This document shows positions 34,353 to 46,900 of a stretch of DNA of 64,000 nucleotides, piece by piece. Made by a program: the position numbers and the translations under genes. Below the pieces are notes generated by a model, which was given only the letters and a program-made list of their open reading frames with translations, did no database searches and had not been told where the DNA came from. Origin of the DNA: Geosiphon pyriformis (Eukaryota; Glomeromycota; Glomeromycetes; Archaeosporales; Geosiphonaceae); the NCBI GenBank assembly GCA_016748015.1, contig JAAOMT010000233.1, positions 7,271 to 71,270 on the forward strand, written 5' to 3'. Numbering within the stretch: position 1 is the first letter of the stretch; each line of letters starts with the position of its first letter.

Positions 34353-35435
34353 TGTTACCAGTGGTTTTTGTTGATATTTAGAAACATTTTTTAACTCAAC
34401 TAGTAATACACATTACTATGATTATGCTACTAACTATAACATATCATGGGTGTATAGACTATTTCAATAAGTGAGAAAACAAAAAAGAGTACATAATAAA
34501 GTCATTAAAAGTAAAAGAAAATATTGTTATTATTATTTGTTTTTGGGCAAAAACCAGTCTTAGGTATTTAAAAAAAAAGAAAAGTCATATCTCTTTATAT
34601 GTATCAGAAATGCAACCAACAATAGAAGTGAAACCAACTACTTTAATAAATACATAACCAGAATTCTTTCAATTAGTTATCAAAAGAGTGTGGTATTCAA
34701 ATGTCTACTTTGAAAACAAAATTATAGAAATTATAAAAAAATCATAAAAGTAAAACATAACTAAAATAGATTTTGATTAAACTTTTTATTATTGAGATTA
34801 TTCTCTAATAATGTAATATTTTATTACTTATTTTTATATTTAGCAACTTGTTTGGTGAAACAAGACTTAATATGAAATAGTGATAATACATGATTTTAAA
34901 AGATCAAAAGTAATAAAACAACTTAAAATAATGATAACAAGTATTTAGAGCATAGAAAGAAAAAAGAAAAAAAAAAGTATAAAGAAAAAAACTAACTGCT
35001 CATTATAAAACTGTAGCAAAAAGTTGGCTCAGTATTGAACTGATACTTTCCTGAACTGACAGAAAAACTGTATATATAGCTAAATTATATTAGATCTATA
35101 TACTATATTAGAACTATTTAAAATACATCAATTATTTATATATATTGAATTAATTAATTCATGATGAACTTACTCAGTTTGTTATTTATCTAAGAGCTAG
35201 TAATTTAGATAATCAGATTTAGATGGCTGAATTTAGATCATAAATCAATGATATCAATTGTAATTATGATCAACATAATCAGAAGTAATTCAATTGATTA
35301 TATTTCTTGATAACTACTTTTAACTATTGATTGCAGATCTGGAATGTTAGATTGTTTCAATAAAAGTGTATGAGAATTTTGGAACATAATAAAGCCTGTT
35401 GTTATCAAATTACATGCATCAATTATCTATTTTTA
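34353..35435 (-). repeat. Array E LTR 2
   Basis: 1083 bp, TGTTACCAG at the left end on the plus strand. It aligns end to end with LTR 1 and LTR 3. It is followed by only eight bases of interior before the LINE L4 insertion. Confidence 0.85.
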
Positions 35436-35549
35436 TTGGTGTTTTTTTTTTATTTCAGTTTAATAAGTGTGGCCCAATTGCTATCTAGAAAACATATGAT
35501 ATATATACATTACAAAGCCAAATATGATTCATGTGCTTATAACATATGA

Positions 35550-36384
35550 CCCACCACTTGGACCAGTTCAGACTACATTACAAATTAGCCATCACTGATA
35601 TCATACCCTCCATATCCAAAAAAATCTGACAATTAGTACACAGACTAGAATACACTCCTCTGGTTTTATCTACACTAAGCAATCTGACAATTCCAACACT
35701 CAACCTATCCCTAACATTATCCATTAAATGTAATACACTGCCATCAGCAACTATTTAACCTGTCTTTTCTATGGACAATTGGTAGTTAGATCTCCCACAC
35801 TATATCACAGATCTGTGTAATGAGATCAAGTCCCTGACAAAATTAATTATTATTACACCAGCTGCAACAGAGCAACCAAGAGTATCCAAAGCCTCACAAT
35901 ACCAGCCACTCGGCATGAAGCTTTTAGCCAACATGGAATAAAACCCAATATTATTTGCACAAAAAAATAGGTCCTATATTACCATAAAAAAAGAGACAAT
36001 AATATTAGGCAGTAATAACCATCTCATGCAAAACCCAAACAAGATTTTATCATGAGCCAATGCATCAGAAGAGCACACAAAAGAATGTTCAGATGTGTCG
36101 ATCATATCACAAAACAGATACTTAACACTAGGGTAAAAATTGCAATACACACACTTGTGGACTGCTACAGACAAATGGTCATGCAATAACTTCATAAAAT
36201 ATGACCTCAAAGCTGCCGACTAATGGCTCATGTAGCCAAAAGCCATGTGACTATCAGGATGCCAGACTGTGAAAGTTCTCTTTCAATCCACTGAATTGAC
36301 ATTACAAGTATTGCTGATTTTGAATCCAAACTCATTCTCCTAATTTGTTCGATATAATATTCAAAAGAAGTTTTTAATGTAGTG
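35550..36384 (-). pseudogene. L4 ORF2 zinc module, C-terminus and 3' UTR
   Basis: The piece at 36210-35974 contains RSYFMKLLHDHLSVAVHKCV and LFCDMIDTSEHSFVC (first Cys of the CxxC lost, HxxxC kept). A stop near 35974 follows, then decayed C-terminal blocks to about 35560. The UTR motif (ATGTGCTTATAACATATGAC on the plus strand, 35531-35550) matches the other LINE copies. Confidence 0.72.
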
Positions 36385-37329
36385 TCAAATATTGTAAGAT
36401 AGCACCAGATCACCCAATTTTAAAAAAAACTCATCAACATAAGTAAAAAATAAGGCATTGCACCAGCAGACATTCAAGATAATCTCATTAGTATGCTCAT
36501 TTTTTAGAACATCAGAGTGGTCTTTGACTTTAAGCCATGACACAGCTAATGACTTTTTCCTAATAAAGTTGATAATCTGTTTATGTTCTATCCATAGATT
36601 CTTTCTAAAATCTGGACAAGCCAAAAGCAATTCATCTTCACAAGCAGAAAAAGCAGCCTGGCTATCAGAGTGGATAAAAACACTGCTACCCGAAGAGACA
36701 TAGGCAAGTACAAGAGCAATGGCTTTGAGTTCCACTAAAGTAAATGATATGACACCCTGAACTTTCACACTAACATTAAGGCCAAACTTTGGGAAAAATG
36801 CAGCAGCCCCAGCAACAACAGAACAAGAACCAAAATGTTTCACAGAACCATCTGTAAACACATCAAACAAAACCAGACCAAAATCCAAAAAAATAGTTTT
36901 AGCCTTATTAATTGTGCTGGCAATAACAGGATTCACTGAACAGTCAACAGATATACATGACTCGACATCAACAGCTAGCAAATAAGCACTCAAAAAGCAA
37001 ATGGCCAAGTCAAACCAAGCCGGAACAGGACCATGCAGATCTAACCACTTCTAATGCTTAAAGCATTTCCAATTAAAGCACTCACATTTTTTGTTTATCA
37101 GTTGATCTGTGAAAACAATTCCATAATACATCAGCAAATGGACCACCCTGAAGAATACACTGTCACCAAGAACTTCAGAAATTGGCATTCCAATGGAGTA
37201 ATGAAAAGCTGTTAGCAGAGTAAAAAAGGACAGTTCACAGAATAAAAAAATTCTCACTATCCTGGCTAAAAAATTATTTCTAAGATTGACCCACAATCTA
37301 ATAAGACAGCACAATGGATGAACAGGTAA
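36385..37329 (-). pseudogene. L4 ORF2 connection and RNase H
   Basis: The 207-aa piece at 37008-36385 holds VLFDVFTDGSVKHFGSCSVV (first Asp kept), FTLVELKAIALVLAYVSSGS (Glu kept), VFIHSDSQAAFSACEDE (Asp kept) and VKDHSDVLKNEHTNEI, where the family Asp (NRAD/EHAD) has become Asn. It is the most complete RNase H of the LINEs here, one catalytic residue short. Confidence 0.85.
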
Positions 37330-39262
37330 TCAGCTGGCAACTTACAAATCCAAACTTTAATGAATGAAAAGCCAGCTCAAAATACCTAGAACATTCACGA
37401 AATTAATGACAGAAGATGACTTACTCTCAGACTGTACCTGGACAAATGTTTTAATGCCATAAAATGAGGAATGTGACAATGTAGTTGTAGAAAAATCATG
37501 AAAAAGACGCACCTTAATTTTTAAGCCTCTTCTAATAATAGCATCCCATCTAAAGCAAATAGCATTAAGAATGAAACTAAACTGAGTCTTGTAGCTGATA
37601 ATAGGTTGTAGGACTGACAACACCAGATAGCAGAATTGTTTATCAGATATAGTTTTGCACAAGACCACACTCAAGAAGAAGTACACATTTGAATGCACTT
37701 TCAGCAAACTCAGCTTTGAAAGCTCTTCCATTGATAAAAAAATGCCCAAATATCAATGAGATTCATCTCTTCTGGCCACAGCAATTGGTGTGCCACTAAT
37801 GGTCAAAGAAACATTTTTTACTTTTTGATTGAAAGGAATGGCAACAGTTTTCTTTGTGTTTATAGAAATATTATTGAGAGCAAAAAACTCGCTTGCAATA
37901 TCCAAAATACATTGGGTGGCAGCTTAACTACTGTCCACCCAGATTGTGTTATCCACAAAAGCCCCAGCAGCAAAGAAAAATGTTATTCTAGCCTGTAATT
38001 CTACTCTGCCTGACTTAACAACAAATTTCGAGTCAACTCTGTATTTATACAAATGTTCTTGTCTTTTGATCTTGCACAAAAGAGAATCATAAAAAATTCT
38101 CCAAAGAAGTTGGGAAAACACTTCATCTTGGTCAAGTCTATCCAACACCTTATAACTATCAGAGAAGCCAAAATCTGTTATAACTTTGTTGATTCTGTTC
38201 AAATGAATATTCTTAAAAAACTTAATAAATCTGTTACATATTTTAATGTGTCTCAAATTAAACCTCAGATAAAACCATTCCACAGAGTTATAAGTCTTCC
38301 GCATATCTTGCAATACCAGCCAAAGTTCTCTATCCTTTTCCAAGATATCTTTTATAATTGACTCAATAACAAACACAGGCAACTGAGTTAAAGTACCTCT
38401 TAAAACTGAGAAATTGTTATCTTTGAAAACATCAAATGCACTGCAAGCCAAAAATATACAGTCAAACAAAATTTTTGACAAAATTTTACGAGCAGTTTCT
38501 ATTAAAGCAATTGGCTGCATATTAGTAAGGCATTCTTTTCACTCATATGATTTAGAGATCATAAAGATCCAAATATATTTCCACAAAGCTAAAACATCTT
38601 TGTGCACAAGACAAAAATTCAGCAAGTTCAAAAGACAACTTAATACCAAATTACCACTATGCTTCTAAAGTTTGTTTGAAACACTCAAGAAGCCAACAGC
38701 TTTGTCATCTGGCAAATTTTTTACAACTGTGCATAATTCACCCAACCTGATTTCATTTATTACACCAGAAAAAGCATTGTCAATTATATAGTCTAAAAGA
38801 GTATACTAATGGGACCACAAATTAGGCACCAATTCAAGTACTTTGTGTTTTCTAGTCTAATTAACCATGATATTATCAACTTTGGCCTTTACTTCAGCCA
38901 GTTTCAAAATTAAGTCTCCATCCAAAACCAAGTGATCAAGAACAACTTTGCAAAAGAAACACTTTAGAATACTACTGATCATATTATCTTTCCCTAAAAC
39001 AAAGTTATTTATGTGTTTACTAATTGTCTTGTTTAATAGAAACACTCTTAACCAGCTCAGATTTGACATATTTAGCCTTATGATAATGTTTTCTAGGAAC
39101 TGACAATTGTTTAAAAATCTCTACAGAATTGCTACATGTTTCAAGTAAACCAAGAATTTTGGAGGATTTTGCATCATCTAAAACTGACCAAATTTTAACA
39201 AGATAGACAAATCTTAGAGAATCACTTACACTCAGAGCCCTAACTATTTTGGCAATTAACAA
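37330..39262 (-). pseudogene. L4 ORF2 pre-RT and reverse transcriptase
   Basis: Pre-RT pieces (39262-39020, 39069-38857) carry KIWSVLDDAKSSKILGLL and KDNMISSILKCFFCKVVLDH. A frameshift joins them. The RT piece at 38520-37924 runs from PIALIETARKILSKILFDCI through LWLVLQDMRKTYNSVEWFYL and VITDFGFSDSYKVLDRLDQD to FFAAGAFVDNTIWVDSS, where the second active-site Asp is Asn. The thumb (37749-37357) has VVLCKTISDKQFCYLVLSVL. One frame spans 39069 to 35974. Confidence 0.85.
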
Positions 39263-40264
39263 TTTAAGCCTATAGAACCTAGAAAAATGTTTGTTCCTGA
39301 AACAGTCAAAAGTATTGTACTAATGTTTAGAAAAAATGGAGTTTGCTGACTTTGTTAACACCTTTTTCAAAATATCTCACATAGAATTCAAGTTACCAAA
39401 ATCCTTAGCAGCAGTGAAGTTGTCACTCAAAAACAACATCTCAACAGCAGCATAATTATCAAAACATTTCTATTTAGCAGCATTTGAGTCCTTAAAATTA
39501 AACTTCCAACAGTCTGTGTTTGCAAGCTTGCACAATATATTTAACTGCTTGTCTAAAAAGCCACCCAGCCCCACTGAGATTAACACAGCCAAGTGATTAA
39601 TATCAAAATAATCAGAAACTCTACCAACACATCCACCAAACACAGCTGACAAGAGATGATTACTCACAAAAATAAAGTCAATAGTTTTCTTTACCCCTCT
39701 GGAATTGCACCATGTAGGAAACTTGAATATGGGACTTACTAAAAGTACATTGTGCAATTCCAGATCTAAGCATTTTTTGAAATTTGCACTATGCCCAGCT
39801 CCATCTTTATTAAAATTACTACTGAGAAGAATATAAGAGCTAGAGCTAATTGCCAATGCAATAAAAGCATTGACAGTAAAAGCCTGCTTGAATTTTATAC
39901 CAGCTGAAGCATCAGCATACAGACCCAAAATCATAACAGAAGCTTTGTCAGCAAAAAGAAAACAAACAGAAATAAGGCATTCAGGAACCTCTGAAATTTT
40001 ACATACATAATGAGCAAGATCATCATTTAAAACAATTACAACTTCTGACCCACAATGTCCAAAATTCATCCTAGAGCTAAAAACTTTTAAACCAAAAAAC
40101 CTATTTTTAATTCATGGCCCAGCACAACTTTTGAGCTTAGTCTCATTAAAAACAAAAACTGAATTGCAAAAATTTTTATGTTATCTAATAGTATCGTCCT
40201 ATTTAGCTAAATTGTTCAAACTCCTGACATTACATATAACAAATTTCCAGACCAAATTACTCAT
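39263..40264 (-). pseudogene. L4 ORF2 endonuclease domain
   Basis: The ORF2 start is ATG at 40264-40262 (MSNLVWKFVICNVRSLN), overlapping the ORF1 stop. The main open piece (40069-39470) shows YILLSSNFNKDGAGHS (GDFN motif now SNFN), KKTIDFIFVSNHLLSAV (Asp motif kept) and YFDINHLAVLISVGLGG (catalytic His kept). It is of the apurinic-endonuclease type that sets the LINE insertion site. It stays in the ORF2 start frame to about 39262. Confidence 0.85.
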
Positions 40265-42137
40265 TGAGAGATAATAGAAGCCGACAAACCCAAACCAGAA
40301 CACAATCAATTCAACTTCTCCAAAACTAACTCAAGTAAAACTTCCAAAGCCACCAACTTAGATTCCAATCCACCCACCTTGGTGGTTAAAACCTTAGAAC
40401 TACTTGAGCTAAGATTGGCAACTGTGTCTACAACAACTAAAAAAAGAAAAATAGAAGATGCCAATGTATTATTTAGAGCCATATCTGAATCCACAACAGA
40501 GTCCAAAGGCACCAGAACAATCAGAGATAAGGTAAATGACTTGGATGCTAAAGGCACCAATTCCACAAAACTTAGCTTCTTCATAATGGCAGCCACCTGA
40601 TCCACCAAAAGCTCCAAAGACCTTTTCAAGACTGCTAAACAATCACTTAAACCAGAGAAGACTGTAGAAGCAGAAAGAAAAATACCACCCAGACCTGAGA
40701 GTTTATAAGGAGAAAAACTAAGGCCAGATCCAAAGTGAGCACTACCAGAAAAATTAGAGAAGAAGACTACTTGGGCCCAAGATTTGCCACCAAAAACAGC
40801 AAGACAAGAGATTGGAACACATTTTTTCTCATACAATTTAGCAAGCCAAAAACAAAATTCCTCTAAAGCACTCTTTTTGTATGATCTTTTAGATAATGGC
40901 AGCACAATTGCATCTGGTGTATTACATTCAAAAGCCGAATGTCCAAAATGTCCACACTTCTCACAACAAACCAAATTCATTCTAGCCCAAGAGAGTTTCA
41001 CCCCATTGAAAATAGGCTCCATGTGAAAAGTAGATTCTAAATCATCATCAAAGATGAAACTGACCACTGCACAGCAAATCTTATTACCAGTTTTCATGAA
41101 TCTGTTTATAATGCATGTTTTTTCACCAGCCCTTTCCAAAAGATTGCCCAAATCATGAGTAGTTGTTCCCACAGATAAAGTAAACAAAAGTGCTCTGAAC
41201 TGATCTCTAGATACCTAAGTTTTACAATCTTCTACTGCTTTGGCTACACACACAGAATTTTTACCAATTAGAAATGACTACTTTGAGGCCAATGAATCAG
41301 CTTGGTCCAATTCAGTAAACTCTACTACAGCCTTTTTCCACAATCCAATTAATTGAATTTTGATCGACTTAATTTCCCCAAATTCAGATACTGCAGCAAC
41401 AATCATATTTTTAGACATATCCATGGGAATTTTCTTAATTATCACAGCCTAATCTGACCTCATTTCTTGTTTCTTAAGATCACTGTTTATATTGATCTCT
41501 TTTTCTTTGGCCAATGACACAGCCATTTCCATGCTCTTTTTTGAAGTGAAAGTAGATCAGATGATCTCTTTAAATTTTAAGGAGATAGTGGCCCCCCCAA
41601 AACCATTGACTGATGAAAAAATTTTTCTAATTAACTGAGTTCTTGCAGTAGCTGATTTATCTTCCACAGCTGAAAGATTAATATCCAAAGCGAATAATTT
41701 TTTAATTGACATTTTTACAGGAGTCTTGATAATTTTTGGATCAATCCACTTCTTGTCAAAAGAGATAGGCAAGCAAAGAGGAAGCACAACTTTATCATCA
41801 TCCATATAAAAGTTGAGACAGCCGAGTGGAGAACTAAAAACAGCACCAGTGTTGACTTGCTTTGCCTTGGGTGTGGTAGCAGCTGAGCCCAAAAGAGACC
41901 CACTATCTATATCAGACATGTTAACATTCTTATCTTCACTAGAGAGACTTTTCATATTAGAATAAACACTATCACCAGATCCAGATCTGCTTAAGAATAT
42001 ATCTCTTTTATTACCAAAGTGTTTGACATTGCCAAGAACAACTTTCTTCTTCTGAGAAAAGGAACCACCAGCAGGACCATGAAAAGTGCCCTTAAGAGCC
42101 TTTTTTTAGATGTGGTGCTACTAGCAGTAGCCTTCAT
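40261..42137 (-). pseudogene. L4 ORF1: RRM-like region and CCHC knuckle
   Basis: RNA-binding Gag-like protein of the LINE. It starts at ATG 42137 (MKATASSTTSKK). A slip in an A7 run near 42110 changes frame, after which KGTFHGPAGGSFSQKKKVV and KKWIDPKIIKTPVKMSIKKL follow. An RRM-like stretch (MIVAAVSEFGEIKSIKIQLI) lies near 41350-41400. The knuckle CCEKCGHFGHSAFEC is at about 40930-40975, and a long Ser/Leu-rich C-terminal region follows. A TGA at 40306 interrupts it shortly before the natural end (SIISQ), whose TGA at 40261-40263 overlaps the ORF2 start codon. Confidence 0.82.
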
Positions 42138-42231
42138 ATCCACGAAAAATGGGTTATTATTAGGTAAAGAAATATTGATATAGACTAAAAGAAACAAAAA
42201 AACTTTTTTTGGAGATGAGAGAGAAAGACAT

Positions 42232-42608
42232 ATTGGTATTTTTTGGTTTGCTAAGATTTTTTTGTATTCAACTTAGTTAAACTGTTGGATTGTGCCATAT
42301 TTCTTTGTTGTAATTGGACTAATTGCTGATCATTTATTTTCAGATTGCTGGCTGATTTTTTTGATTAAGTGTAATAATATAAGTTTTTTTTACATGATTT
42401 TGATGTTAATTTTTATTGTATGTATTGTAATTTTTGCATTAAAAAGTGTGAAAATCTTCTGGTAATATTTTCTCTATCTTTAAAAAATAAGCTCCTGTGA
42501 ATTGTTAAATTTTTCATCTTCTTTAAGAAAGATCAAAGTCCTTTGAGATATTTAAAAATCATTAAAATATTTATAGTTGTCTCTATACTGACAACAAAAG
42601 GCACTATA
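42232..42608 (-). repeat. Array E internal segment 2, continued after L4
   Basis: Resumes at ATTGGTATT, the duplicated target of L4, and runs to the primer-site region (reverse of CTGACAACAAAAGGCACTA) next to LTR 3. It aligns with 33977-34352 throughout. Confidence 0.82.
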
Positions 42609-43692
42609 TATTACCAGTAGTTTTTATCAATATTTAAAAACATTTTTTAGCTCAACTGGTAATACACATTACTATAATTATACTACTAACTATAGCATAT
42701 TATGGGTGTATAGACTATTTTAGTAAGTGGGAAAGCAAAAAAAAGTACATGATAAAGTCATTAAAAGTAAAAGAAAATATTGTTATTATTATTTGTTTTT
42801 GGGCAAAAACCAGTCTTAGGTATTTAAAAAAAAAGAGAAGTTATATCTCTTTATATGTATTAGAAGTACAACCAACAACAGAAGTAAAAGCAATTACTCT
42901 AATAAATACATAACCAGAATTCTTTTAATTACTCATTAAAAGAGTGTGGTATTCAAATGCTCACTTTGAAAATAAAGTTATAGGAATTATAAAAAAATTA
43001 TAAAAGTAAAACATAACTGAAATAGATTTTGATTAAACTTTTTATTGTTGAGACTATTCTTTAACAATGTAATATTTTATTACTTATTTTTATATTTAGC
43101 AACTTGTTTGGTGAAACAAAACTTAATGTAAAATAGTGATAACACATGATTTTAGAAGATCAAAAGTAATAGAACAACTTAAAATAGTGATAATAAGTAT
43201 TTAGAGCATAGAAAGAGAAAAGGAAAGAAGAAAATATAAAGAAAAAAACTAACTGCTTACTATAAAACTATAACAAAAAGTTGGCTCAGTATTGAACTGA
43301 TACTTTTTTGAACTAACAGAAAAACTGTATATATAGCTAAATTATATTAGATTTACATATTATATTAGAACTATTTAAAATACATTAATTATTTATATAC
43401 ATTGAATTAATCAATTCATAATAAGCTTACTTAGTCTGTTATTTATCCAAAAGCTAGTAATTTAGATGATCAGATTTAGATAGCTGAATTTAGATTATAA
43501 ATCAATAATACCAATTGTAATTATAATTAACATAATCAGAAGTAGATTAATTGATTATATTTCTTGGTAATAACTTTTAACTATTGATTGCAGATCTGAA
43601 ATGTTAGATTGTTCTAATAAGAGTATATAAGAATCTTGGAGCATAACAAAGTCTGTTGTTATCAGATTACATGTGTTAATTATCTATTTCCA
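42609..43692 (-). repeat. Array E LTR 3
   Basis: 1084 bp, left end TATTACCAG, right end TATTTCCA. Third copy of the tandem LTR. Confidence 0.85.
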
Positions 43693-43931
43693 TTGGTGTT
43701 ACTTGGTTTGTCAAGATTTTTTTGTATTCAACTTAGTTAAACTGTTGGATTGTGTCATATTTCTTTATTGTAATTAGACTGATTATTAATCATTTATTTT
43801 CAGATTGCTGGCTGATTTTATTGATTAAGTGTGATGATATAAGTCTTTTTTGCATGATTTTGATGTTAATTTTTATTGTATATATTGTAATTTTTTGTAT
43901 TAAAAAGTGTGAAAATCTTCCAATAATAGTG
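43693..43931 (-). repeat. Array E internal segment 3, truncated
   Basis: Matches the first ~240 bp of 33977-34352 and stops where the 3' end of LINE L5 begins. The remainder, including the primer site, is missing. It was not found at the other end of L5, so the break is a deletion or rearrangement rather than a simple insertion. Confidence 0.65.
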
Positions 43932-46900
43932 TAATCTAACTATTATCTAGTATACAGAAACAAATAAGTGAATCTAACTAAATGTGGCCTATGCACTTAC
44001 TACATGTAACTGGTTATTTAAACCAATTAAGGCAATACTACACACATATATAAACTTTTGTATTATTATTAATACTTAAAAAAAATTTACATGTTTTATG
44101 CAAACCAAAACTAATAGCAAAAAACTCAATAATACCAAGTAACTAAACAACTTCTTCAGACAAAAAATCTGATGCATTACACAAAACTGCAAAAACTAAT
44201 TTAATATTATTAATCAGATTACTTCTTTTTATGTTTATCTTAAACTTAGCTCTAAATAATTACAACTTACTTTAATGTCTTTTAGCCAGACTGCAAACAA
44301 AATCAACAACTATTAATACTGCTTTTTTTCTATTTTTAAAAATCAAAGCTGCTTCATTTATCCAATTTCTAAAAACAAAATTTTTGCATAAAATTGTATA
44401 GATGCTAATATTCAAAATTCTAGAAAAAAGTGTATACAATACTACAAAAAAAAATAAAAAAGATTTATTTGCCAAAAACTTCTACAAATTCACATAACTT
44501 AGTAATATTTCAGAATGTATAGTTTTTTTTGGACTAGTAAAAATATGATTTAGCAAATTAATATTACTATATAATAAACAAAATACACTTAAGTAATTCC
44601 TATTATAAAGTTTTTTTTTTACAGCTGTTGGCAGCCTACTATAGACTATCTTTATTAAATATATACAAAAAGTAGTTAAAGCTTTGGTTGTGAATTTTGA
44701 CAGTATATGAAAATTTGGATGTTATATTGCAGCAGTACTATTCCAATCTATGTTTTTAATTAATAACTCATTAATAACACCAGCACCAAAATCAGCTTTT
44801 TATTGAGCACAACAAACAGATTAAAAAATATTCTGAACAAAATAGTAAGCATTCTCCAAAATAACTTATCTATCAATCATAATAAACCTTTTATACACTC
44901 TTTCAGAAAAAACAAAGCCAGAATGTGCTGCTTTACACATAAGAGCATTAACTTTGTTATTGCTAACATCCTTCAAATGACTTTTAATCTTCACTTACTT
45001 GACTAAAAGATTTTTGAATCTTATTAAGTTAACTATATAATGTCTTTTGACTTAGTATCTGTTTTAAAAATTCAGCTAACAAAACATAAGTTCTGAAACA
45101 CATACATCCAAAGCTGCTTAATTGTTTATGTGTACAATTACTAAACAAAATAAAAAAATACACTTTAAAACCAATACAACAGCCTGAAGTTTGGCCATTA
45201 TAAAAGACAGCAAACCATATATCTCAATCCTCACACCCACTCCAACATCTAAAAAATAAGCCACTGTTCTATTAACAATCTCAAAAATACCCAACTGTTT
45301 TAATAAACCATTTGTATATATATTAAAATTATCTGCTCACAAACTATGTAAACACTTTTGGATATTTAAAAAGTTATTCAAGCAGAGAAAATTTGAGCAA
45401 CTAGAAGTTGAGATTATCTTATTAAAATTAACAAAATAATCACTTATGTAACTTACAGTCTTTTTAAATCACAATGGCACTGCATTTTTAAGATCTAGTT
45501 TTTTTTAATAGCAAAAGGTTTTCTAATCCACAACTCACCCATACTTATCCAATAACCTGTCATCAAAAACAATACTAAAGTGCTTCAAAAAATAGACCAC
45601 ATTAAAATAAAAAAAATCTTTTAAGATTATTGATATTAAAAAACAACCAGAACCACAAAATACACAGATTAAGCTGTTAACCAAAAAGATTTTGTTATTT
45701 AGAAAAATTTTTATTATATTTACCAGAAAATTATTTGTAAGATTGACTTTTAATTTAACAGAATACTGCAAAAAATTCATTGAAGCTCACTCCAAAATCT
45801 GCAAATCCAAAAGATAATGTTTAAACAACTAACCAAAAATTTTGGGCATATTAAAAAATACAATCAGTAAGGCAACCTTGCCTTTCACTTGTAATTGCTT
45901 AAACAATTCACTTTATAAAGAAAAGAGTGATGTAAAGCTTCACTAGAGAAATTTTTAGGTAAATTGGCCTTAAAATTTAGCTTTTTCCTTATCAAAACAT
46001 CTCACTTTTGGCACAAACTTTTAAAAATAAAGCAGAACTACATCTAGTAATTAACAATAAACTGCAAAACAGCTAAAACCAAATAAAAAAACTGCTTGTT
46101 TAACAACACTTTTTTTAAGACCAAATTCAAAAAAAACCTAATATTAGACTATGCTTTGGCCAGACTGAATTTGAATTTGCTTTCAATTAACAAATAAATT
46201 TCTAAATACTTATAATACTTACTGTATTTGGCCACAAAAATTGGTTGACCACAAATATGTAAAGATACAATTTCAACTTTTCAATTAATAAGAATTACCA
46301 TAGTCTTGTTATTGTTAATAGAAATATTATTTATCTTAAAAAATTCATTAGCAACATCTAAAATCTGTTATGTCAAAATCTAACCATTTTCTATTCAAAT
46401 TGTATTATCAACAAATACACTTACAGCAAAAAATAAATATTTGTTATCACTAACTTCCAATCTGTTTGTCTGTGCTATAAAGTTTGTATTAATTCTATAT
46501 TTACACAAATATTTTTGCCTTCTGACTTTGCACAACAAAAAATCATAAAAAATTCTTTACAAAAAAGATAAGAACACTTTGCCCTAATTTAGCTTATTTA
46601 GTATTTTGTAATCACCTAAAAAACCAAAATTAGTCATTACTTTGTTGATTTTGCCCATGTAAATATTTTCAAAAATCTTATAAACTTGTTATACATTCTG
46701 ATTTGCTTTAAACTAGCAGCCAAATAATACTAACTGATTGAATTATAAGTCTTATGTATTGTTACAGATAATTATTTGGAGTATAAAAACAAATAACAAA
46801 CTCATAATTTGGTGTTTAATAAGTGATATAGTTGGTGATAGTATCTGAAGATTTTCATGATCTGAAAATTTTGGTTTGGGTTTTTTGTATAATGAACAGA

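Larger units (their letters stand above)
35444..42231 (-). mobile_element. LINE L4, full length, inserted in array E
   Basis: 6.8 kb. The 5' end at about 42231 (in sense TCTTTCTCTCTCATCTCC) matches L3 and L6. The 3' end carries AATAAA and an A-run at about 35450-35444. A near-perfect 9-bp target duplication is ATTGGTGTT (35435-35443) and ATTGGTATT (42232-42240). It contains ORF1 and ORF2 overlapping by ATGA, with frameshifts in an A-run of ORF1 (about 42110) and near 39070-39260 in ORF2, plus in-frame stops. Confidence 0.92.
32892..43931 (-). mobile_element. Tandem LTR array E (LTR-int-LTR-int-LTR), split by LINE L4
   Basis: Three ~1084-bp LTRs in the same orientation (32892-33976, 34353-35435, 42609-43692) alternate with ~377-bp interiors (33977-34352; 35436-35443 joined to 42232-42608 across L4; 43693-43931, cut short). 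The repeat period is about 1461 bp. In sense (minus) each LTR runs TGGAAATAG...CTGGTAACA. A TGG-start primer site follows two bases later, so the units behave as LTR plus miniature interior. No gag or pol is present, so this is a non-autonomous, TRIM-like family. Confidence 0.8.

Noticed and set aside
40379-40600. Plus-strand open frames across 40379-41026
   Set aside because: They are antisense shadows of L4 ORF1, whose minus-strand frame has the CCHC knuckle and matches L3 and L6.
43752-43934. 60-codon membrane-like open frame
   Set aside because: It falls in the array E interior, is rich in Ile/Leu/Phe because of T-rich sequence, and is stopped in the two sister segments.
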